From positions 13,145 through 77,144 of the forward strand of contig CAJLPX010000011.1 in NCBI GenBank assembly GCA_905208635.1: DNA of 64,000 nucleotides, written 5' to 3'. This DNA is from an uncultured Collinsella sp. (GTDB taxonomy: Bacteria; Actinomycetota; Coriobacteriia; Coriobacteriales; Coriobacteriaceae). Shown here piece by piece: positions 1 through 6,890 of the stretch. How positions within the stretch are numbered: the first letter of the stretch is position 1; each line of letters opens with the position of its first letter. The translations under genes were made by a program, and so were the position numbers. Under the pieces are notes generated by a model, which made no database searches, was not told where the DNA came from, and was given only the letters and a program-made list of their open reading frames with translations.

Positions 1-76
1 GCTGCTGGGTCGCGAGCTGCAGAGGTATTCGCTATCTAACGCCTCTGCTGCGGCGCCCAAAACTCTTGGCTGTGCT

Positions 77-114
77 GAATACTCCCAAAAATGTACGGCG
101 CCTTGAGGGGGACC
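77..114. repeat. possible end of a dispersed inverted-repeat element
   Basis: This stretch begins GAATACTC and ends GGGGGACC. It resembles the right arm (38954-38991) of the element upstream of tex, with the same 38-nt length and matching ends but a diverged middle. The other arm would lie outside the window or has decayed. A short GCAGAGG/CCTCTGC hairpin (about 19-48) precedes it. The relationship is tentative. Confidence 0.3.
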
Positions 115-127
115 TTCGCGATAAGGG

Positions 128-166
128 AAACCGCCCCGTCGAAGTATGCATTCGACGGGGCGGTTT
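128..166 (-). terminator. hairpin terminator downstream of lemA
   Basis: Perfect GC-rich arms AAACCGCCCCGTCGAA and TTCGACGGGGCGGTTT enclose a short loop just beyond the lemA stop codon. The structure is symmetric, so it could also act on transcripts entering from the left edge of the window. Confidence 0.7.
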
Positions 167-202
167 ATGCATTTGGCCGATTAAAGATGCGCTGTCAAAC
201 TA

Positions 203-754
203 CTAGAACTTGACGGTCGGGGCCTGGCGGGCTGCTTCGGCGGCCTCGAAGCCCTGGCGCTCCTTAAACTGGAAGATGCCGGCAAAGATGACAGCCGGGA
301 ACGTCTGGATGGCGTTGTTGTAGCTGAGCACGCAGTCGTTGTAGCTCTGGCGTGCATAGCTAATCTTGTTTTCGGTATCCTCGAGCGATGCCTGCAGCTG
401 CGTAAAGTTGGTGTTTGCCTTCAGATCGGGGTAGGCCTCGGCCACGGCGAAGAGCTGGCGTAGCGCACCGGTCAGCACGTTGTCGGCCTCCATCTTGGCC
501 TCGGGCGTAGTGGCCTTGACGGCGGTGTTACGCGCGCTGATCACGGCGGAGAGCGTCTCCTGCTCGTGCTTGGCGTAGCCCTTGACGGTCTCGACCAGGT
601 TGGGGATCAGGTCGTTGCGGCGCTGCAGCTGCGTATCGATGTTCTGCCAGGCGTTATCGATGCGGTTACGCTTGGTGACCATGTTGTTGTAGATGCCGGC
701 GATGGCGCAGACAATCACAATGACAACAACGATGCCGATGATGACGGTAATCAT
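203..754 (-). CDS. LemA family protein
   Basis: This 183-aa protein has the usual LemA layout. One N-terminal membrane helix (about residues 3-22, rich in I and V) is followed by a helical domain with the family sequences NRIDNAWQNIDTQLQRR and DLIPNLVETVKGY. It ends with a basic stretch near ERQGFEAAE. LemA proteins are membrane-tethered four-helix proteins of uncertain biochemical role. They often occur beside TPM/YgcG genes, but no partner is visible here. The gene is transcribed towards the left and ends just before a strong hairpin. The upstream 200 bp is shared with the divergent TetR gene. Confidence 0.92.
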   Translation of the reverse strand: MITVIIGIVVVIVIVCAIAGIYNNMVTKRNRIDNAWQNIDTQLQRRNDLIPNLVETVKGYAKHEQETLSAVISARNTAVKATTPEAKMEADNVLTGALRQLFAVAEAYPDLKANTNFTQLQASLEDTENKISYARQSYNDCVLSYNNAIQTFPAVIFAGIFQFKERQGFEAAEAARQAPTVKF

Positions 755-953
755 GATGTCTCCGTTTCGAATGGCCGCGGCGGCATGCGCCAGCTGCCGT
801 TGGTATAACGCTACTAGTATACCCGCAACGTTTTGCCGTGCCGAACTTTCCGGTAAGCGTTATGTTTTCGGTGGGGTTGGCACTGGGGCAAAGCGCGCGA
901 GGTACAGGTGTAAGATATGCGACAGATTGACGAGTGTTGTCTTTGCCCTGAGG

Positions 954-1550
954 ATGGCGATACCAGTGGACCTTCGCATCAAGAAAACCTACCGTGCCCT
1001 GTTCGATGCCTTTACCGAGCTTCTCGAGGAGCATCGTTTTGAGGACCTGACGGTTGCCATGTTGTGCGACCGCGCCATGATTCGCCGCACGACGTTCTAC
1101 AAGCACTTTCGCGACAAGAACGATTGCTTTGCCTTTTATATCGATGAGCTTATGTCGGGTTTGCCGCAAAAACAGCCCGATGAGGCCGGCGCAGTGTCTG
1201 CCGAGGACGTGCGCGCGCTTCGGCACGCGATTTTGGACGATGCCATGGATTTGATTCTGGCGCACGAGCAGCTCATGGATAACATTTTGGCAAGCAGCAT
1301 GTCGGGCATGCTGACAAACGTTATTTGCGACCGCATTGCCTGCTCCATCCGCGAGCGTGTGATGAACGTGCTTGCCGAGGATGCCCTGGCCCCCGTGTCA
1401 CTCGAGACGACGTCTGAGTTTGTCGCCGGCGGTATTATTCGACTTTTCACGATATGGTGGGAATCGGGCCACGATCTTGAGCGTCGACCTGAGATGGCCG
1501 ACGTGGTCGATGCGCTGTTTGAGCGGACCATGACACCGGTGCATCATTAA
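954..1550 (+). CDS. TetR/AcrR family transcriptional regulator
   Basis: This 198-aa protein has an N-terminal TetR helix-turn-helix domain: IKKTYRALFDAFTELLEEH, then FEDLTVAMLCDRAMIRRTTFYKHFRDK. The YKHF recognition-helix motif is clear. The C-terminal half resembles the TetR C-terminal domain of Firmicutes and Actinobacteria DhaS-like regulators and presumably binds an unknown ligand. The ATG at 954 was chosen because the family's N-terminus begins there; the in-frame extension to 693 is low-complexity and runs through the intergenic region. The gene is divergent from lemA. No clear target gene can be named. Confidence 0.85.
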   Translation: MAIPVDLRIKKTYRALFDAFTELLEEHRFEDLTVAMLCDRAMIRRTTFYKHFRDKNDCFAFYIDELMSGLPQKQPDEAGAVSAEDVRALRHAILDDAMDLILAHEQLMDNILASSMSGMLTNVICDRIACSIRERVMNVLAEDALAPVSLETTSEFVAGGIIRLFTIWWESGHDLERRPEMADVVDALFERTMTPVHH

Positions 1551-1553
1551 AAG

Positions 1554-1643
1554 TGGCGGAGAGAGGGGGATTCGAACCCCCGGAACGCTCTCGCGCTCAA
1601 CGGTTTTCAAGACCGCCGCATTCAACCGCTCTGCCATCTCTCC
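1554..1643 (-). tRNA. tRNA-Ser (anticodon UGA)
   Basis: Read on the minus strand, this is a complete 90-nt class II tRNA. The acceptor stem GGAGAGA pairs with TCTCTCC, and the CCA end is encoded. The anticodon loop CTTGAAA has anticodon TGA, there is a long variable arm, and the T-loop is GTTCGAATCC. The tadA fusion gene starts 51 nt away on the opposite strand. Confidence 0.97.
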
Positions 1644-1694
1644 GTGAGTCGTAATGATAGCATCGTTTTGAATTTGCAACAGGGAAGGCGAACG

Positions 1695-3476
1695 ATGACG
1701 ATCACCGAAATCGATGAGAAGTTCATGCGCGAGGCGCTGGCGGAGGCGCGAGCCGCCGCGGCGGTGGGCGAGGTACCCATCGGAGCCGTAGTGGTGCGCG
1801 ACGGCGAGATCGTCGCGAGGGCGCACAATCGGCGCGAGCTCGATCAGGATCCTTCGGCTCATGCAGAGTTCGCGGCCCTGTGCGCTGCCGCTCGGTCGCT
1901 CGGTCGCTGGCGCCTTTCCGACTGTACGGTCTATGTGACGTTGGAACCCTGCTGCATGTGCGCAGGCCTTATGGTTAACGCGCGCGTGGGGCGCTGCGTG
2001 TATGGCGCGAGCGACGCCAAGGCGGGCGCGTTGGGATCCCTATACGATTTGAATGCCGACTCGCGCCTGAATCATCGGTTTAACGTGACGGCTGGCGTGC
2101 TGGCAGACGAGTGTCGTGAGGTGTTGAGCGGCTATTTTAGTGGGTTGCGTGGCACCGATGGTACTGGCTGCGGTTGTGGGGCCGATCTCGAGGCACATGC
2201 CGCTCATGCCGAGGCGCTCGCGTGTGCCGAAGAAATCGCCGTTGAGGTGGTCGATTTTGGTGCCGCGTGCCGCCGGCCCCGCCGTGTGCTGTTGGCGATC
2301 GACTCCTTTAAGGGTAGCGTTTCGAGCGCGCAGGCGGAGGCGGCGGTTGCCGAAGGCGTGCGCCGTGTGTGGTCCGATGCCCAGGTGGCCACGTTGCCGC
2401 TGGCAGATGGTGGTGAGGGAACGCTCGATGCCGTTGCCGCGTGCGGCGGTGAGATTGTGACCTGCGAGGTGGCAGGCCCCTTTGGCGACCGCGTGTCCGC
2501 CCGGATACTGGTGGACGGCGAGCACGAGTCGGCTGTTATTGAGATGGCCGAAGCCGCAGGCATCGGGTACTCGCCTTGCACGGAGTCGTCGGCGCTTGCG
2601 GCTTCGACCTATGGCGTGGGCGAACTGATGCTTCATGCGGTTCGCACGGGTGCAAAGACTATCTATATTGGCTTGGGCGGCAGCGCCACCAACGACGGCG
2701 GCGCCGGCATGCTGCAGACGCTGGGCGCGCGTGTGGTCGATGATCGGGGCTGCGATGTCGCCCCCGGTCTTGCCGGCCTTGAGCAGGTGGCGAGCGTTGA
2801 TTTGGCGCCAGCGCTTCGGGCGCTGAACGGCGCGCGTGTCGTGGTGCTTTCCGATGTCGAGAATCCGCTTGTGGGACGCCGAGGCGCCCTAGCGGTGTTC
2901 GGTGGGCAGAAGGGCCTGCCGACAGATGACGCCGAAGCGCTTCACAAGTGCGACAGCTGGATGGTCGGCTACGGCCGCCTGCTCGATACGGCGATTGCTA
3001 GGGCGCGGGCTCAGGGGTTGTTGTGCGCACTCGAGGGCACACGGACATTTGGCTCGGTGCTCGGCGTGCCCGGTGCAGGTGCCGCCGGCGGCCTGGGAGC
3101 AGCGCTGTTGGCGCTCGGTGCGGAGCTGCGTTCGGGCGTGGAGACGGTGCTCGATCTCGTGGGATTTGACGATCGCGTGCGCGATGTCGACCTCGTCATA
3201 ACGGGCGAGGGCAATATGGATGAGCAGTCCGCCGCCGGCAAGGCGCCGGTGGGTGTGGCCCGTCGTGCGAAGCGATATGGCAAGCCGGCAATCGCTGTCG
3301 TGGGCGGTCGCGCTGACAACCTGGATGCGGTGTACGAGCAGGGTATCGACTTGGTTTTGCCGATTTGCCGCAAGCCCATGGATCTGGAGCGGGCACTCGA
3401 TCCGCAAGAAGCCACAACCAACCTCATCTGCGCCGGCGAGGCAACTGCCCAAGCCTATGACCTCGCTCGCCTCTAA
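1695..3476 (+). CDS. fused tRNA adenosine(34) deaminase and glycerate kinase
   Basis: This is a 593-aa two-domain protein. Residues 1-150 are a TadA-type deaminase, which converts A34 of tRNA-Arg to inosine. The zinc ligands are H56 of HAE, C86 and C89 of PCCMC, and E58 is the catalytic proton shuttle. After a linker of about 45 residues rich in Ala, His and Cys, residues 197-593 form a GlxK-type (family 2) glycerate kinase. It starts RRVLLAIDSFKGSVSS and contains LPLADGGEGT, GLGGSATNDGG and ITGEGNMDEQS, all hallmarks of that family. The reading frame is open throughout. The ATG at 1695 follows AGGGAAGG; an upstream in-frame start at 1644 has no ribosome site. The two activities have no known metabolic link. 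Confidence 0.9.
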   Translation: MTITEIDEKFMREALAEARAAAAVGEVPIGAVVVRDGEIVARAHNRRELDQDPSAHAEFAALCAAARSLGRWRLSDCTVYVTLEPCCMCAGLMVNARVGRCVYGASDAKAGALGSLYDLNADSRLNHRFNVTAGVLADECREVLSGYFSGLRGTDGTGCGCGADLEAHAAHAEALACAEEIAVEVVDFGAACRRPRRVLLAIDSFKGSVSSAQAEAAVAEGVRRVWSDAQVATLPLADGGEGTLDAVAACGGEIVTCEVAGPFGDRVSARILVDGEHESAVIEMAEAAGIGYSPCTESSALAASTYGVGELMLHAVRTGAKTIYIGLGGSATNDGGAGMLQTLGARVVDDRGCDVAPGLAGLEQVASVDLAPALRALNGARVVVLSDVENPLVGRRGALAVFGGQKGLPTDDAEALHKCDSWMVGYGRLLDTAIARARAQGLLCALEGTRTFGSVLGVPGAGAAGGLGAALLALGAELRSGVETVLDLVGFDDRVRDVDLVITGEGNMDEQSAAGKAPVGVARRAKRYGKPAIAVVGGRADNLDAVYEQGIDLVLPICRKPMDLERALDPQEATTNLICAGEATAQAYDLARL

Positions 3477-3493
3477 AACCCATCCCCTCGATA

Positions 3494-3560
3494 AGTTGCG
3501 GTGAAATACGGAGTGTTTTTGCCTTTAAGGTGCCAATTCAGTCTGTATTCCACCGCAACT
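3494..3560. repeat. 67-bp dispersed inverted-repeat element, copy 1
   Basis: The arms AGTTGCGGTGAAATACGGA and TCTGTATTCCACCGCAACT are near-perfect inverted repeats. The same arms recur at 29882-29946 with an unrelated core. The element sits right after the tadA fusion gene and could also serve as its terminator. Confidence 0.85.
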
Positions 3561-3613
3561 TCGTGAATGGTCATCCGAGGCTGGTCGACATGGGTCTCGA
3601 GTCGGACCGTTTG

Positions 3614-3771
3614 CCACGAAATGCGGCCATCTACTACGTTTGACCGAGCTACCTCGACCATCCCGGATTTTGTGAAATTAAAACTGCAGGTAGACGGCTT
3701 GCCGATTTTCGAAAAAGTCGGCTATGGTCGACCCATGCGACCAAAACGTAGTAGATAGGCCCTTTTCGTGG
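3614..3771. repeat. 158-bp MITE-like element, copy 1
   Basis: Terminal inverted repeats of about 28 bp (CCACGAAATGCGGCCATCTA and onwards) end each side. A homologous 158-bp element lies in the opposite orientation at 41236-41393, with recognisable similarity right across its interior. It contains no coding capacity. Size, termini and dispersal resemble a miniature inverted-repeat element, but no target duplication or transposase is visible. Confidence 0.8.
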
Positions 3772-3790
3772 TGCAGCACCGGATCAGTCT

Positions 3791-3871
3791 ATTTGGGACG
3801 GGGCTTTCTTGACTACTTTCGCCACCCTGATGCCCCCAGTCAAAAAGTAGTCAAAAAGGCCCCGTCCCAAA
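3791..3871. repeat. long palindromic intergenic element
   Basis: The left arm (ATTTGGGACGGGGCTTT and then TTGACTACTTT) pairs with a right arm ending AAAGGCCCCGTCCCAAAT. The stem is about 28 bp with one small mismatch region and the loop about 24 nt. It lies about 40 bp before the SRP RNA. I see no second copy in this window. Confidence 0.75.
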
Positions 3872-3914
3872 TTAGCCACCTTGCCCCATCGGGCGGGAGC
3901 GGGTAAGATATACC

Positions 3915-4036
3915 GAGCGCCTAGCGCGTTCGATGGGTTCGGATGACGACATGTTCCGAATCTGGTCAGGTCCGGAAGGAAGCAGCCATAAGGAGCCTCT
4001 GTCGGGCATCCGAATCCATCGAGCGCACGGGCGCTT
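3915..4036 (+). ncRNA. ffs: signal recognition particle RNA (small bacterial type)
   Basis: The universally conserved helix 8 tip GGTCAGGTCCGGAAGGAAGC is present at about 3964-3983. Long flanking arms (GCGCGTTCGATGGGTTCGGATG against CATCCGAATCCATCGAGCGC) give the single-hairpin shape of the 4.5S-type RNA. A T-run at 4035-4040 follows GGGCGC and ends transcription. The exact 5' end is inferred from the pairing. Confidence 0.93.
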
Positions 4037-4053
4037 TTTTGGTGCCGCGACAT

Positions 4054-4148
4054 GGCCCGGCCGGCGACGAGGTATTTGGTGTCTCGCTGGTCCTCGGCTG
4101 CGCCTGCGGGATCGCTCGACTACCAAATGCCTCGTCGCCGGCCGGGCC
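4054..4148. repeat. inverted repeat with 27-bp arms downstream of ffs
   Basis: The arm 4054-4080 (starting GGCCCGGCCGGCGACGAGG) pairs with 4122-4148 with a single mismatch (GTA against TGC region). The 41-nt loop is CTCGG/CTGCG-rich. The element has no coding potential and is of the same general kind as the other intergenic palindromes here. Confidence 0.75.
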
Positions 4149-4289
4149 CCGTCGTCCAAAAATCACCCGTAAAGGCGCGTTAGTCTAATTAAATCTATCC
4201 CTTAAGGAATGCGGCTTGCTAGTGTTGTCTGGGCATTGATGGCTACGTGGTTCAAGAGACGGCGGCGTTGCCATCTGTTTTTACAAGTA

Positions 4290-4334
4290 AAGAGGCCCGT
4301 TTCCCTGGTTTTGGTTGGGGAAACGGGCCTCTTT
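4290..4334 (-). terminator. terminator of first coiled-coil gene
   Basis: The arms AGAGGCCCGTTTCCC and GGGAAACGGGCCTCTTT are perfect and lie about 45 bp past the stop codon. T and A runs on the two sides suggest bidirectional function. The duplicated copy is at 5559-5599. Confidence 0.88.
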
Positions 4335-4377
4335 GTCTATGGGCTTGTAGATTGGTGGGAGCGATATGCTCTGGCAG

Positions 4378-5343
4378 CTACTTTGAGTTCTTGATGCGGC
4401 GTACACCCGCGGTGGCTATTCCGAACCCTGCGGCGGCGATTCCTGCGAGTACGATTGCACTAGGCGTCGTGTCGCCCGTATTCGCAAGCTTGCCGTCTGC
4501 ATTTGCTTGCTTGGTGGAGCTCGATGGAGCGTATTTGCCGGTCGCGGGCGAGCTGGCGGGCTGTGCCGTTTCGGCCGGCTGCGCTGAGCTGGAGGGTTTT
4601 GTCGTCTCGGCGGGTTTCGTTATTTCGGGTGAGGTGGCCTTGTCTGCCGCGGCTTTCGCCTCTTCGTATGCCTTGCAGGCGTCGTCATAGGCCGCTTGCG
4701 CCTTTTCCAAATCGCCGAGGAGCGCATTTCGCTTGGCTATGTCCTCGTCGATGTGGGCTTTGGCTTCCTCTGCCTCACTTTCGAAATACTGAACCTGTCT
4801 TTCCTGGCTTTCGAGCCGGCGTTGGCAGTGGTGAAGATCATCTTCACAAGATTTTTCTCGCCTTTCTGCCGACATGATCTCACTTCGCAACTGCTTAATA
4901 GTTTCGTTAGAAGCTCCGTCGTCGATTGCCTTATTTAATTCTGCCTGAAGGCCGCTTGTCCGGTTGTGGGCCTCATCGTATTTGGCTTGGGCTGCATCGA
5001 CGTTCGCTTGCATGGCGGGAAGGGGTTCCCTCCGTTTGGCGGCTTCCGTCACCACCATGTCGTAGATCTCTTGAAAAGCGGCAATGTCATCATCGATTTC
5101 CGCAAGTTTCTCGGGACTTGCGGCGTCTTTTGCGGCCTCGAGGGTTTTGAGCGCTTCCTGCATGGCTGCATACGCTTTTTCTTTTGCGGCGGCCGCATCT
5201 TCCGTATGCAAGGCAACTGCATTGATGGGGGAACTGGTTTCCGCCGCTATCGCCGTTGCGGGGGCGATTCCCGCGGCGAGTGCCGCGGAAAGGGCGATGC
5301 CCAAGGTTGCTCGTCTTGCTCTTCTTGCGAGAATGTCGTTCAT
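4378..5343 (-). CDS. secreted coiled-coil protein with LANTG wall anchor
   Basis: This 321-aa protein starts with a signal peptide (MNDILARRARRATLGIALSAALAAGIAPATAIAA, about residues 1-34, likely AxA cleavage). Residues 40-220 are charged, Ala/Glu/Lys-rich and heptad-like, so probably a long coiled coil. A Thr/Ser/Pro/Ala-rich wall-spanning stretch runs from 225 to 285. The C-terminus is a sorting signal: LANTGD, a hydrophobic helix and the basic tail RRIKNSK. LAxTG motifs are typical substrates of actinobacterial class E sortases. The role is unknown, possibly a surface spacer or adhesin. It is the intact member of a tandem pair. The ATG follows AATGAGGTGCCGAG. Confidence 0.88.
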   Translation of the reverse strand: MNDILARRARRATLGIALSAALAAGIAPATAIAAETSSPINAVALHTEDAAAAKEKAYAAMQEALKTLEAAKDAASPEKLAEIDDDIAAFQEIYDMVVTEAAKRREPLPAMQANVDAAQAKYDEAHNRTSGLQAELNKAIDDGASNETIKQLRSEIMSAERREKSCEDDLHHCQRRLESQERQVQYFESEAEEAKAHIDEDIAKRNALLGDLEKAQAAYDDACKAYEEAKAAADKATSPEITKPAETTKPSSSAQPAETAQPASSPATGKYAPSSSTKQANADGKLANTGDTTPSAIVLAGIAAAGFGIATAGVRRIKNSK

Positions 5344-5558
5344 CTCGGCACCTCATTTCAAGGGTCGGCGACTAACTTGGTAGCACTAATGTAAGTATAT
5401 CAGGCGGTTTGCCCGCCATTGATCGGGCGTGCGCGTATACCCCTTGATTAACAGCCATTAAATCTATCCCTTAAGGAACGCGGCTTGCTAGTGTTGTCTG
5501 GGCATTGATGGCTGCGTGGTACAAGAGACGGCGGCATTGCCATCTGTTTTTTCAAGTA

Positions 5559-5599
5559 AAGAGGCCCGTTTCCATGGGTTGGGGAAACGGGCCTCTTTT
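5559..5599 (-). terminator. terminator of second coiled-coil gene
   Basis: The arms AGAGGCCCGTTTCC and GGAAACGGGCCTCTTTT are the duplicate of the hairpin at 4290-4334, with a shorter loop. It also separates the two tandem units. Confidence 0.88.
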
Positions 5600-5642
5600 G
5601 TCTCCGGGTTTGTGGATTGGCGAAGGTAGTATGATCTGGCGG

Positions 5643-6676
5643 CTATTTTGAGTTCTTGAGGCGGCGTGTGGCTGCGGTGGCTATTCCGAGTCCTGTGGCG
5701 GCGATGCCTGCGAGTGCGATTGCGCTCGGCGCTGCGTCGCCCGTGTTCGCGAGCTTGCCGGCGGTCGTATCTGCTTGCTTGCCGCTGCTCGAGTTCGCCT
5801 GCTTGGTGGAGCTCGGCGGGGTATTTTTGCCGGTCGCGGACGAGCCGGTGGGCTGCGCCGTCTCGGCCGGTTGCGCCGAGTTGGAGGGAGGCGTCGTCTC
5901 GGTCGGTTGCGTTATCTCGGGCGAGGTGGCCTTGTCTGCCGCGGCCTTTGCCTCTTCGTATGCCTTGCAGGCGTCGTCATAGGCCGTTTGCGCTTTTTTC
6001 AAATTGTCGAGGAGCGCATCTCGCCAGGCTGTGAACTGGTCGGTATGGGCTTTATATTTCTCTACAGCACGTTCACAGTCATTAACTTGTCTTTCCTGCC
6101 TTTTGAGGCGGTCCTGGACCTCGCGGAGCTCCATTTCGCAAAAGTCAACTCGCGCTTTTGCCGTTACGATCTCTTGGCGCAACGACTTTATTTGCTGTTT
6201 AATAGTTTCGGCAAGCTCCTCGTCGCCGAGTGCTTCGACTGCCTTAAGCTCCTCAAGTTTCATGTCTAATTTTGCTTGGAGCTCGCTTACCCGGTTGATG
6301 GCCTCGTCGTATTTGGCTTGGGCTGCATCGATGTCCGCTTGCATGGTGGGAAGGGATCCCCTCAATTCGGCGGCTTGCGCCGCCATCTTGTCGCGGAGCT
6401 CTTGAAAACGGGCAATGTCATCATTGAATCTCGCAATTTTCTCGGGACTTGCGGCGTCTTTTGCGGCCTCGAGGTTTTTGAGCGCTTCCTGCATGGCTGC
6501 ATACGCTTTTTCTTTTGCGGCGGCCGCGTCTTCCGTCTGCAAGGCAACTGCACCGGTGGGGGAACTGGTTTCTGCCGCGATCGCCGTTACGGGGGGGCGA
6601 TTCCCGCGACAAGCGCCGCGGAAAGGGCGATGCCCACAGTTGCTCGTCTTGCTCTTCTTGCGAGAATGTCGTTCAT
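5643..6676 (-). CDS. frameshifted (possibly phase-variable) paralog of the LANTG coiled-coil protein
   Basis: From the start homologous to the first copy (ATG at 6676, RBS GAGGTG), translation gives a signal-peptide-like start. It then hits a C7 tract (plus-strand G7, 6591-6597) and stops after 29 residues. The intact neighbour has five Cs at the same place. Losing two or gaining one C would restore a protein of about 344 residues. The rest is fully open: coiled coil, a Thr/Ser-rich linker with a Lys-Gln-Ala-Asn repeat stretch, then LANTGD, a membrane helix and RRLKNSK. An alternative ATG at 6689 reads into the downstream frame (348 aa) but has no ribosome site and encodes no signal peptide. 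The copy is therefore off in this sequence, unless the tract is a sequencing error. Confidence 0.75.
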
Positions 6677-6890
6677 CTCGGCACCTCATTTCAAGGGTCG
6701 GCGGCTCAACTTGGTAGCACTAATGTAAGTATACCAAGTGATCGACCCGTAACTTGCCGGGCATGCGCGCCTCTCCGCTTCTCTGGAAACCGAATCCCAT
6801 TAGAAATGACGAGCTGCTTACGCAATTTTTGGGCTCACCGTACTATCATGATTCGAATTGAGTGTGAATGATGATAGGGAGCGCCTTTTT

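Larger units (their letters stand above)
4188..6739. repeat. tandem duplication of a gene with its flanks
   Basis: Unit 1 (about 4188-5402) and unit 2 (about 5457-6739) are homologous along their length. Each has a downstream leader starting ATTAAATCTATCCCTTAAGG, then a GAGGCCCGTTTCC terminator, then the coding region, then an upstream stretch with TTGGTAGCACTAATGTAAGT. The non-coding parts are the most similar, so the duplication is either fairly recent or is kept alike by gene conversion. Confidence 0.9.

Noticed and set aside
3943..4188. Overlapping short frames in and after the SRP RNA
   Set aside because: They lie within the structured RNA and the following palindrome, so they are not genes.
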